Positions 38,761 to 46,812 of a DNA stretch of 64,000 nucleotides are shown here, one piece after another. The notes beneath the pieces are model-generated. The model made no database searches and was not told the origin of the DNA. It saw nothing but the letters and a program-made list of their open reading frames with translations. The position numbers and the translations under genes were made by a program. Source of the stretch: Hyphomonadaceae bacterium (lineage in GTDB: Bacteria; Pseudomonadota; Alphaproteobacteria; Caulobacterales; Hyphomonadaceae); assembly GCA_028285145.1 (NCBI GenBank), contig JANQQC010000053.1, forward strand, positions 1 through 64,000. The letters are read 5' to 3'. Positions within the stretch are counted from its first letter, which is position 1; the number at the start of each line of letters is the position of its first letter.

Positions 38761-40043
38761 TGCGCTGTCTCAAAACTATTATTGCCTCGCTGACGTTGGT
38801 TGGGCTCGCGCTTCCGGCGCAGGCCTGGACTGAACGCGCTGCCGACGTAAACGCGCCCGTTCTCGAGCTCGATCGGGGCCGTTCCACTGTTATCGAGGCC
38901 AGCGCGCGCTTCTCAACCATTGTTGTTGCCGACCCGGAAATCGCGGAGGCGATGGCGACAAGTGACCGGTCCTTCTTCCTGCGCGGCAAAGCACCTGGCC
39001 GAACAACGGTTCTGATCTATGATGCTGCCGGCACAATTCAGGAACTCATTGATGTTGAAGTGTCGCTTGGCCTCGATGCACTGAGGTCTGATCTCGCCAA
39101 TCTGTTGCCGGGCGAAGACCTTGATGTCTTTGCCGTGCATGATGGGATTTTCATCGACGGCAAGACAACAACAGCAGAAGCCGCAGATCTCGCCATGCAG
39201 CTTGCTGAACGTCATGTTCCGGGCGGCGTCGCGAGCGGCCTGTCTGTCGGTTCCAGTCAGCAGGTGATGCTGGAAGTGCGCTTCGTGGAGGCCTCGCGTC
39301 AGGCGGTTCGCGAAATCGGCTTTGGGACCACGATCGATGCGAATGATTTTGTTCTGGCCAGTCAGGGAGGGACGATCTCCGGTGCTGCACAAGCTGTTGC
39401 GGCCTTCACGAATGTTGGCACCGAGAACATCGACATCACGCTGAGCGCGCTGGAGGACAAAGGGGTTCTCCGCACGCTTGCCAAACCGAACCTTGTGGCC
39501 CTGTCGGGCGACACGGCGAGTTTCCTCGCGGGTGGTGAATTTCCAGTGCCGGTCGGGCAGGGCGATGGTCAGATCGCGATTGAATTCCGTCAGTTCGGGG
39601 TGAGCCTTGAGTTCACGCCGACCGTGCTCGGGGACGGGCTGGTGAACCTTCGGGTACGCCCGGAAGTGAGTTCGCTCGACACGGCCAATTCCGTGCGGGC
39701 CGAAGGGTTTGAAATCCCGGCCTTCAGCGTGCGCCGCGCTGACACGACGATCGAGTTGCGCGACGGGCAGGCTTTTGCTGTCGCCGGGCTGTTGCAGAAC
39801 AGCTACGCGAACGACATTGCACAGACGCCATGGATCGGAAATCTCCCGGTCATCGGTGCGCTGTTCTCCTCGCGCCGTTACCAGCGCCGTGAGACCGAAC
39901 TCGTGATCATCATCACGCCGCGTCTCGTTCAGCCAGCCCCGTCTCCTTACGATCTCTCGACGCCGCATGACGCGTTCGACGAACCGACTGAGGCCGAACT
40001 GTTCCTCGAAAGCAAAACTATGAGGTTCCCAGATGACCGCTAA
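38760..40043 (+). CDS. cpaC: CpaC, Tad secretin
   Basis: 427 residues, overlapping cpaB by one base. Signal peptide (to QAWT), N-terminal pilus/secretin domain (VLELDRGRSTVIEASARFSTIVVADPEIAEAMATSDRSFFLRGKAPGRTTVLIYD) and the C-terminal secretin domain: QVMLEVRFVEASRQAVREIGF, FLAGGEFPVPVGQG, FGVSLEFTPTVLGDGLVNLRVRPEVSSLD and PVIGALFSSRRYQRRETELVIIITPRLV. It forms the outer-membrane ring through which Flp pili exit. Confidence 0.95.
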   Translation: MRCLKTIIASLTLVGLALPAQAWTERAADVNAPVLELDRGRSTVIEASARFSTIVVADPEIAEAMATSDRSFFLRGKAPGRTTVLIYDAAGTIQELIDVEVSLGLDALRSDLANLLPGEDLDVFAVHDGIFIDGKTTTAEAADLAMQLAERHVPGGVASGLSVGSSQQVMLEVRFVEASRQAVREIGFGTTIDANDFVLASQGGTISGAAQAVAAFTNVGTENIDITLSALEDKGVLRTLAKPNLVALSGDTASFLAGGEFPVPVGQGDGQIAIEFRQFGVSLEFTPTVLGDGLVNLRVRPEVSSLDTANSVRAEGFEIPAFSVRRADTTIELRDGQAFAVAGLLQNSYANDIAQTPWIGNLPVIGALFSSRRYQRRETELVIIITPRLVQPAPSPYDLSTPHDAFDEPTEAELFLESKTMRFPDDR

Positions 40044-40299
40044 ACGCACTTCCTTCACGCTGGCGTTCTGCCTCGCCCTGTTCAACCTGACCGCCTGCGC
40101 GACGCCAGAGCACAGGGACGCTTTTGTCCTCGGCGCGGCGACGGAGGCGAATATCGCCGCCCATGCCGAACGGTCGCCTGACCTTCCAAACAATGCTGCC
40201 GTCAATGGCGAGTCGGGTTCGCGCGCGGCTGAAGCCGTGCGTCGGCTCCGCGATGCCGGGCCAATGAAGCCGTCCGGAACGGCCACGACAGGCGGGTAG
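40033..40299 (+). CDS. cpaD: Very short CpaD-like lipoprotein
   Basis: 88 residues, overlapping cpaC by 11 bases. The signal ends in the lipobox LFNLTACAT, so it is an outer-membrane lipoprotein. The body reads GAATEANIAAHAERSPDL..., similar to the conserved NLAAMVADPxDL part of the CpaD C-terminus, and ends with GSRAAEAVRRLRDAG. Normal CpaD is over 200 residues; this lacks the whole N-terminal CpaD domain. Its position between cpaC and cpaE is exactly where cpaD belongs. Either a genuinely minimal CpaD or a replacement lipoprotein. Confidence 0.65.
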   Translation: MTAKRTSFTLAFCLALFNLTACATPEHRDAFVLGAATEANIAAHAERSPDLPNNAAVNGESGSRAAEAVRRLRDAGPMKPSGTATTGG

Positions 40300-40307
40300 G
40301 AGCAAGC

Positions 40308-41516
40308 ATGTCCGAAGCTATAGCCATAAACACGCCCGATCCTGCGCCGTCTGGCACACGCGGGAGCCTGCCAGCGGTGTCGGTCTTTGCCACACCTGAA
40401 CGCGTGGCAGCGCTGATTGCCATTCAGCCAGCGGCAAAAGACTTGTCCGACATGCCGGCTCCGTCGGCAGCGATCGCCGCGAACGGGATCGTCATCGTCG
40501 AGACGAGCCATGAAGAGTGTGGGCCATTTCTCGAGTTCCTCGCCTCCAACCGGCCCCAGACGGCCACGATCGTTGTAGGTGACGATCTGCCCGCCAACGC
40601 CGTGCGTGCGCTGCTCCAACTGGACGTGTCGGATGTCATCTCGTCCCGTGCCAGCGCGGAAGACCTCATCAAACGCGCTCAGAATCTGAACGATCAACTG
40701 AAAGCCAGTGATGGGACGACCACCAGCTGCTGGGCGTTCATCGGCGCGGTCGGCGGCTCGGGCGTGACAACAATCGCGATTGAGTCGGCGTTCGCCATTG
40801 CCCGCCGTCCTGAGAAACCGTCTGTTTGTCTGGTCGACCTGAACCTGACGGACGGTATGGCGGCAGCATATCTGGATGGGCAGCGCCGGCTCGATCTTGC
40901 TGCTGTTTGTCGCGCGCCGGAACGCCTGGACGCCGATGTTTTCGAGGCTCTGTCCTGGAAACACCCGCTCGGCGTGACGCTTGTCAGCGCACCGAGAGAT
41001 CCCGATGCCGAGGATGCCGCGACCAATGACGGTGTGCTCGCCATTCTAGACACGGCCTGCTCGCTCTATGACCATGTCTTTCTCGACCTGCCACGCCATC
41101 GCCAGCCATGGACACAAGCGGTTCTGACGGCTTCCGATGAAGTTATGGTTGTCAGTGAACTGACAATACCGAGTCTTCATGCCGCGGCCGACACCGCTGG
41201 CTATGTGGACCGGTTGCGTGATGGCGGTGAAGAAACGCGGATCGTCCTGAACCGGATGATCAATGACAAACGCAACCGTCATGCGATTTCCATCGACAAG
41301 GCGGAGCGCGCCATTGGCCGGAACATCAATGCCACGGTTTCTTCCGACTGGGATGCGGCGCGTTCGGCAGTCAATCTCGGCAAGCCCGTTGCCGATGTCA
41401 TGGACAAGAGTGCGCTCGTGAAAGACGTCGTCACTTTCGTGGACATCTTTGCACCGATCAAGACGGCCGCGACCGCTGGTGAGGGTAAGTCGAAATCCAA
41501 ACTGTGGAGTTGGTGA
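40308..41516 (+). CDS. cpaE: CpaE/TadZ pilus localisation ATPase
   Basis: 402 residues. N-terminal ~140 residues form a pseudo-receiver domain (IVIVETSHEECGPFLEFLASNRPQTATIVVGDD); the rest is a MinD/ParA-like ATPase. The Walker A region reads FIGAVGGSGVTTIAIESAFAIA, so the usual signature/catalytic Lys of GKTT is replaced by Val. CpaE proteins often deviate here, and this copy may bind nucleotide weakly. Later motifs VCLVDLNLTDGMAAAYLD and HVFLDLPRH are intact. CpaE places the Tad machine, usually at a pole. Overlaps cpaF by 13 bases. Confidence 0.9.
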   Translation: MSEAIAINTPDPAPSGTRGSLPAVSVFATPERVAALIAIQPAAKDLSDMPAPSAAIAANGIVIVETSHEECGPFLEFLASNRPQTATIVVGDDLPANAVRALLQLDVSDVISSRASAEDLIKRAQNLNDQLKASDGTTTSCWAFIGAVGGSGVTTIAIESAFAIARRPEKPSVCLVDLNLTDGMAAAYLDGQRRLDLAAVCRAPERLDADVFEALSWKHPLGVTLVSAPRDPDAEDAATNDGVLAILDTACSLYDHVFLDLPRHRQPWTQAVLTASDEVMVVSELTIPSLHAAADTAGYVDRLRDGGEETRIVLNRMINDKRNRHAISIDKAERAIGRNINATVSSDWDAARSAVNLGKPVADVMDKSALVKDVVTFVDIFAPIKTAATAGEGKSKSKLWSW

Positions 41517-42922
41517 TGGGTCGCTTTTCACGTCAGTCATCTGCAGCTCCTGCCGTCGAGCCGGTTGAAGTACCGCTTGCCGAAGAGAAACTCCCCGAGC
41601 CGGAGAAGACGCCTGTCGCGACGCCAGCGCCGCCACCGATGGCGAGTGAAAGCAATGATCTGCTCGACGCAAAGCTCCGCGTGCATGCGCGGCTCATTGA
41701 TGAGCTCGATCTCAGCATGCTTGACCAGGTCGACGATGGCGAAGTCCAGCGTCAGATCCGGGACATTGTTTCTGAGCTGATCAAAGAAGACAATCTCGCG
41801 CTTTCCGCCGCCGAGCGCGATGCTTTCGCCGATGCGGTGTTCGACGAAATGACGGGTCTGGGTCCAATCGAGCCGCTGCTAAGCGACGAGTCGATTGCGG
41901 ACATTCTTATCAACGGAGCCCATCAGGTTTATGTTGAGCGCCACGGCGAGCTAGAATTGGCCCCCGTCAAGTTTGCCGACAACGACCATTTGCTGCGCAT
42001 CGTGAACCGCATCGTGTCTGCTGTTGGCCGGCGTGTGGATGAAAGCCAGCCGCTGGTCGATGCGCGGCTGCTTGATGGTTCTCGTGTGAACGCGGCCATC
42101 TCACCCATCGCGATTGACGGCCCGCTGGTCTCGATCCGGAAGTTCTCCAAAAAGCCGCTGACTTTCGAGAAGCTGATTGAGTTTGGTGCGATCCCGCGCA
42201 TCGCTGCGGACTTCCTGCTTGGAGCCGTGAAGTGCCGCGCCTCGACCATCATCTCAGGTGGAACCGGGTCAGGTAAGACGACGCTGCTGAACGCTTTGTC
42301 GGCTGCTATCAGCGAGAAAGAACGTCTTATCACCATTGAGGATGCCGCTGAACTCCAGCTGCAACAGCCCCATGTTGCGCGTATGGAAACGCGCCCGCCA
42401 AACATTGAAGGCAAGGGCGAGATCCGCCAGCGCGAACTGGTCAAGAACGCCCTGCGGATGCGCCCGGACCGTGTGATCCTCGGCGAGGTCCGCTCTGAAG
42501 AAGCCTTCGACATGCTTCAAGCCATGAACACCGGTCATGAAGGATCGATGGCAACGATTCACGCCAACAATCCGCGCGATGCCGTGACGCGGCTTGAGCA
42601 GATGGTGGCGATGGGTGGTATGTCCTTCTCCGAGGAGTCCATCCGTCACCAGATCGCCAATGCCGTAAACATCGTAGTGCAGGCCTCCCGCCTGTCTGAT
42701 GGTTCGCGCCGTGTGACCAGCATCGCCGAGATCACCGGCATGGAAGGCTCGGTCGTCCAACTGCAGGAGATCTACAAGTTCGAACGCTCTCACACCGATG
42801 ATGAGGGCAAGGTCCATGGCGAGTTTCGCGCGACAGGGCTGCGCCCGAAATTCCTCGATGAGATGAACACGCGCGGCGTCTTTCTCCCTGAAGACGCTTT
42901 TGATCCGACGAAGGCGCTCTGA
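41504..42922 (+). CDS. cpaF: CpaF/TadA, Tad pilus ATPase
   Basis: 472 residues. A type II/IV secretion ATPase: Walker A STIISGGTGSGKTTLLNAL, Asp box LITIEDAAELQLQQPHVARMETR, Walker B RMRPDRVILGEVRSEEAFDMLQAMNTGHEGSMATIHANNPRDA (the His box). The N-terminal ~80 residues are Pro/Glu-rich and disordered, followed by a helical domain. It is the hexameric motor that drives pilin assembly and, in Tad systems, retraction. Confidence 0.96.
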   Translation: MELVMGRFSRQSSAAPAVEPVEVPLAEEKLPEPEKTPVATPAPPPMASESNDLLDAKLRVHARLIDELDLSMLDQVDDGEVQRQIRDIVSELIKEDNLALSAAERDAFADAVFDEMTGLGPIEPLLSDESIADILINGAHQVYVERHGELELAPVKFADNDHLLRIVNRIVSAVGRRVDESQPLVDARLLDGSRVNAAISPIAIDGPLVSIRKFSKKPLTFEKLIEFGAIPRIAADFLLGAVKCRASTIISGGTGSGKTTLLNALSAAISEKERLITIEDAAELQLQQPHVARMETRPPNIEGKGEIRQRELVKNALRMRPDRVILGEVRSEEAFDMLQAMNTGHEGSMATIHANNPRDAVTRLEQMVAMGGMSFSEESIRHQIANAVNIVVQASRLSDGSRRVTSIAEITGMEGSVVQLQEIYKFERSHTDDEGKVHGEFRATGLRPKFLDEMNTRGVFLPEDAFDPTKAL

Positions 42923-43899
42923 TGCTGCCTGAGGTCAGTTCTGCCAGCCCGGTGCCGATCATTGTATCGGTCATGTTCTTCGCCGCCATCTTCCTGATGG
43001 TGCAGGCGGCACTCGGCCTGTTTCAGCAGGCCAAGCGCGAGCATGTCATGAACCGCCGGTTGCGGGTGAAAGAGCAGTCGGCCACCACAGATGAATTGAT
43101 GGTCGAGCTGCGCAAGCAACGCGCTCTTGATGAGGACGGCAATTTCATTCTGCCTGTCACCTGGTTCAATCAGCTGGTGACGCGGTCAGGCCTGGTTTTT
43201 CAGCCCGCGCTCTGGGCTGGCATGGCGGTTGCGGCTGCCATCATCGTTACCCTCGGGATCGGGATACGCTTCGACGCGTGGCTCATTGGAGTTCTCGCGG
43301 GCATCGTCGTGCTGCTCGGCGGTCCGGTCTTCATCCTGAACCACATGGGAAACCGGCGTTGCAAGAAGCTGTCAGAGCAACTGCCTGATGCTCTTCAGAT
43401 CGTCACCCGAAGTCTTGAAGCGGGGCATCCTGTACCGACCGCCATCGCGCTCGTTGCGCGGGAGATGCCCGATCCGATCGGGACCGAGTTCGGCATGGCG
43501 GCCGATGAGATCTCGTATGGCTTCTCGCTGGCAAACGCGATCCAGCGCCTCGCCATGCGGTCTGCCGACCCGGACATGGAGCTGTTCGCCGCCACTGTCC
43601 GTTTGCAGGAAAAGACCGGGGGCAATCTCTGCGAACTGCTGAAGTCCAACGGGGAGACGGTGCGCGAGCGTCAGACGCTTCGTCTGAAGGTGAAAGCGGC
43701 GTCCGCCGAAGGGCGCGCCTCTGCGATGATCCTGACCTCCGCACCGTTCATTGTAGGCTTTGGGGTCCATTTTATTCAGCCCGACTTTTACGGTTATGTG
43801 CTGCATGAGCGCGGCTTCCACTACGCAATGGCCGGGCTCGGCGTTTGGCTCCTCATTGGCAATGTGATCATGCGTAACATGATCAACTTCAAGTTCTAG
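42922..43899 (+). CDS. tadB: TadB inner-membrane platform protein
   Basis: 325 residues, overlapping cpaF by one base. Hydrophobic helices at about 12-30, 95-135 and the C-terminus, around a T2SSF cytoplasmic domain: QLPDALQIVTRSLEAGHPVPTAIALVAREMPDPIGTEFGMAADEISYG and LFAATVRLQEKTGGNLCELL. With TadC it forms the inner-membrane assembly platform. Confidence 0.94.
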   Translation: MLPEVSSASPVPIIVSVMFFAAIFLMVQAALGLFQQAKREHVMNRRLRVKEQSATTDELMVELRKQRALDEDGNFILPVTWFNQLVTRSGLVFQPALWAGMAVAAAIIVTLGIGIRFDAWLIGVLAGIVVLLGGPVFILNHMGNRRCKKLSEQLPDALQIVTRSLEAGHPVPTAIALVAREMPDPIGTEFGMAADEISYGFSLANAIQRLAMRSADPDMELFAATVRLQEKTGGNLCELLKSNGETVRERQTLRLKVKAASAEGRASAMILTSAPFIVGFGVHFIQPDFYGYVLHERGFHYAMAGLGVWLLIGNVIMRNMINFKF

Positions 43900-43907
43900 G
43901 AGCGAGA

Positions 43908-44852
43908 ATGCCTGTGTCTCCTGAACTCATGATGATCGGCCTTGGTGCGCTCGCCGTCCTTGCGGCGTTCCCGGGTGTGCTGACTATGGTACGTGGTGCC
44001 AGTGAAGCGCATCGGCTCGACGATCGCCTTGAGCGGTCGAGCGAAAAGCCCGTCATGGCCAAGCCGTCGACCCCCCGCGGCGAGGGATGGATGGCTCAGG
44101 CGCTGTCATCCTTTGGCAAGCGGTCGGCCCCCGGTGATGCGGAGGAGGTCGGGGCGGCCAGAAGCAAGCTCATGCAGGCCGGCTTTCCCCACAAGAATGC
44201 CGCGTCCTGGTATTACGCGGCGCGCTTCATTTGTGTCGTGGTGCCGCAAGTCGTTTTGCTCATCGCCCTGCCATACATTCAGAAGATGGATCTCCCCGGC
44301 TACACGCCGATCCTTGTGTCCATGTTTCTGGCAGTCGGCGGGCTTGCTCTGCCGGGGATCTATGTCGACCGGAAGATCGAAGCGCGGCGGCTGGCCTGCT
44401 CGGCTGGCTTCCCTGACATGATGGACCTTCTTGTCGCCTGCGTTGAGGCGGGCTTGAGTCTTGATGCGGCGGTCAGCCGGGTCGCTGAAGAGCTTGAGAC
44501 ACGCCACGCTGTGCTGGCTGAGAACCTCCACAAGATTTCGCTCGAGTTGCGGGCAGGACGTAGCCGGCGGGCAGCCTGGCGCAGTTTTGCCGACCGGATC
44601 GGTTTGGAGGAAGCGGGCGCGCTCGCGACCATGCTGCGCCAGTCGGAAGAAATGGGGACGAGCCTTGGCCACACTCTGCGGATCTTCTCGCGGGATATGC
44701 GCCGGCGGCGAATTCTGATCGCGGAAGAAAAGGCGATGGCGTTGCCAGCCAAGATGACGGTGCCGCTGATCGTTTTCGTGTTTCCGGTTCTGCTTGGCGT
44801 ACTGATCCTGCCAGCGGTCTTCCGCTTCCAGACGGTCTTCGCAGCGACTTAA
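43908..44852 (+). CDS. tadC: TadC inner-membrane platform protein
   Basis: 314 residues, 8 bases after tadB. A T2SSF domain with FPDMMDLLVACVEAGLSLDAAVSRVAEELETRH and GAGALATMLRQSEEMGTSLGHTLRIFSRDMRRRR-like segments, plus membrane helices at both ends (ICVVVPQVVLLIAL; TVPLIVFVFPVLLGVLILPAVF). Partner of TadB. Last gene of the operon; the convergent pheA ends 18 bases away. Confidence 0.94.
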   Translation: MPVSPELMMIGLGALAVLAAFPGVLTMVRGASEAHRLDDRLERSSEKPVMAKPSTPRGEGWMAQALSSFGKRSAPGDAEEVGAARSKLMQAGFPHKNAASWYYAARFICVVVPQVVLLIALPYIQKMDLPGYTPILVSMFLAVGGLALPGIYVDRKIEARRLACSAGFPDMMDLLVACVEAGLSLDAAVSRVAEELETRHAVLAENLHKISLELRAGRSRRAAWRSFADRIGLEEAGALATMLRQSEEMGTSLGHTLRIFSRDMRRRRILIAEEKAMALPAKMTVPLIVFVFPVLLGVLILPAVFRFQTVFAAT

Positions 44853-44870
44853 GAAGCGGGCACTGCGGGC

Positions 44871-45725
44871 TTATTGCGGGCTGTTTGTTCGCGCGCCGCG
44901 CTCCGGTGCGGCCGGGAAGACGCCGAGTATCCGATGTGAGTTTGAGAAGAATCCAAGCTCTTCAAGGGCAAGCTGTACGTGCCGCTCGTCCGGATGACCG
45001 TCGATTTCGGCGTAAAACTGCGTGGCGGTGAAGGAGCCGCCGACCATGTAGCTCTCAAGCTTGGTCATGTTCACGCCATTGGTTGCGAACCCGCCCATCG
45101 CCTTGTAGAGCGCGGCCGGGATGTTGCGAACCTGGAAGAGAAACGCGGTGACCATGCGCTGATCGCCGGGGTCCGTATCCAGCGGCTCGCGTGCCATCAG
45201 GACAAAACGGGTTGTGTTGTGTTCGGCGTCTTCAATGTCTCGCGCCAGAATATCGAGATCGTAGACCTCAGCGGCGAGAGTCGGCGCGATCGCGGCGGCA
45301 CTACCGTCTCCGCGCTCGGATACCATGCGGGCAGCACCGGCCGTATCGGCAGCGGTGCGGGGCGTTATGCCGTGCTTCCCGAGAAACCCGCGACACTGCC
45401 CCAAGGCCATGACGTGAGAGTAGGCGCGGTCAATATCTTCGAGTTTGACACCCTTGTTTGCCATTAATTGAAACCGGATGGGCTGGAACATCTCGCCGAC
45501 AATGTGGAGTTTCGAAGTGGGCAGCAGGTGGTAGATGTCACCGACGCGGCCCGCGATCGAGTTCTCGACCGGGATCATGGCAAGTTCAGCGTCACCCGAA
45601 TCGACCGCTGCGAAAACCTCCTCGAATGTCCGGCAAGCAACCGGTTCCATGTTGGGACGGTGTTCGACACAGGCGATGTGGGAATTGGAGCCGGGCTCCC
45701 CCTGATAGGCGATTTTGTCTGTCAT
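44871..45725 (-). CDS. pheA: Prephenate dehydratase
   Basis: 284 residues from the ATG at 45725; the reading from 45794 adds residues with no family match. The dehydratase domain opens IAYQGEPGSNSHIAC and has MIPVENSIAGRVGDIYHLL and the NTTRFVLMA catalytic Thr motif. A C-terminal ACT domain (ESYMVGGSFTATQFYAEIDGHPDE) senses phenylalanine. It converts prephenate to phenylpyruvate without a fused chorismate mutase. Single-gene unit divergent from the cytochrome gene. Confidence 0.95.
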   Translation of the reverse strand: MTDKIAYQGEPGSNSHIACVEHRPNMEPVACRTFEEVFAAVDSGDAELAMIPVENSIAGRVGDIYHLLPTSKLHIVGEMFQPIRFQLMANKGVKLEDIDRAYSHVMALGQCRGFLGKHGITPRTAADTAGAARMVSERGDGSAAAIAPTLAAEVYDLDILARDIEDAEHNTTRFVLMAREPLDTDPGDQRMVTAFLFQVRNIPAALYKAMGGFATNGVNMTKLESYMVGGSFTATQFYAEIDGHPDERHVQLALEELGFFSNSHRILGVFPAAPERGARTNSPQ

Positions 45726-45910
45726 GGCGGGTTCTGGTGCCTTTTTGGGGGGCATAGGGCAATAGTTTTCAGCTGATCCGACCCATTTACGCATGCGTCG
45801 GTTCGCCGCGAGAAAAGCACGCGCGAGCGCGAATAGCGGGCTTTATATTGCCGAGCAGTAAAACGCGTGCCACAAGGCGCGCCAATTAGCTGGAATGAGG
45901 AATAGGCTCC

Positions 45911-46795
45911 ATGGGCGAACTCGGCCTCAACAAGATTTTCGGCGCATTGCTCGCCACAATTCTCGTTGTCTTTGCACTCAAGGAAGTGACGTACATCGTC
46001 TTCCCATCTGGTGACGGGCACGGCGGCCACCACGGCGAAGAGCATGAGATGTCGCTTAATGAAAGAATCGCGTCGCGCTATGCGTATTACGTGGAAGTGG
46101 CGGACGGTGGCGGAGCTGCTGTTGTGGAAGAAGTGTTTGACCTTGGCCTTGCGCTCGCAAGTGCTGATCCTGCGCTCGGCGAGCGCGCGTTCAGAGGCAA
46201 ATGTTTGACCTGTCACACGGTTGAGCAGGGGGGTGCAAACGGCACCGGTCCCAACCTTTACGGCATTATGGGTGCGCAGAAACATGCTGTACCGGGCTTT
46301 GCCTATTCCAACGCAATGACGGCGCTTGAGGGGGCCTGGACGTATGAGAATATGAGCGACTGGCTGGAGAATCCCGCGGGCTATGTGCGCGGCACGTCGA
46401 TGGCCTTTGCCGGTCTGCGCCGGGATGATGAGCGGGCGAACGTGATCGCTTACCTCACCTCCTACAGCCCGGATGCGCCACCTTATCCTGACCCGCTTCC
46501 CGAAGCGACCGAATTTGCTGAAGAAACCGGCGAAGCTGTTGAAGCAGAAGTTGCTGTTGCAGCTGGCGACGATCCAGCTCAGGCGACGGGCGAAATCGAA
46601 ACGCTTGATGTTGTCGACGGAACCGCTCCTGCCACTGGTGATGCTGGTGAAGTAGAACTCGTCCCTGACACTGTAACCGACGCCGTTGAAGAAAGCGTCG
46701 AGGCCGTCGAGGATGCCGCCGAGACCGCCAGTGATGAGGCGTCGGAAGCCGTTGAGGAAGCTGAAGAAGCAGTGGAAGAGGCGACCGAAGAGTAA
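45911..46795 (+). CDS. Membrane-anchored c-type cytochrome with acidic tail
   Basis: 294 residues. An N-terminal anchor (KIFGALLATILVVFALKEVTYIVF) leads into the periplasm, past a His-rich stretch (GDGHGGHHGEEH). Residues ~90-190 are a class I cytochrome c with CLTCHTVEQ heme motif, GTGPNLYGIMG and the axial Met in GTSMAFAGL, similar to membrane CycM/c552. From about residue 205 to the end the chain is almost only Ala/Glu/Val/Thr/Asp, ~90 residues of acidic low complexity. CycM carries electrons from bc1 to cytochrome oxidase. Confidence 0.87.
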   Translation: MGELGLNKIFGALLATILVVFALKEVTYIVFPSGDGHGGHHGEEHEMSLNERIASRYAYYVEVADGGGAAVVEEVFDLGLALASADPALGERAFRGKCLTCHTVEQGGANGTGPNLYGIMGAQKHAVPGFAYSNAMTALEGAWTYENMSDWLENPAGYVRGTSMAFAGLRRDDERANVIAYLTSYSPDAPPYPDPLPEATEFAEETGEAVEAEVAVAAGDDPAQATGEIETLDVVDGTAPATGDAGEVELVPDTVTDAVEESVEAVEDAAETASDEASEAVEEAEEAVEEATEE

Positions 46796-46812
46796 GGTCT
46801 CCGGTCCCTTCC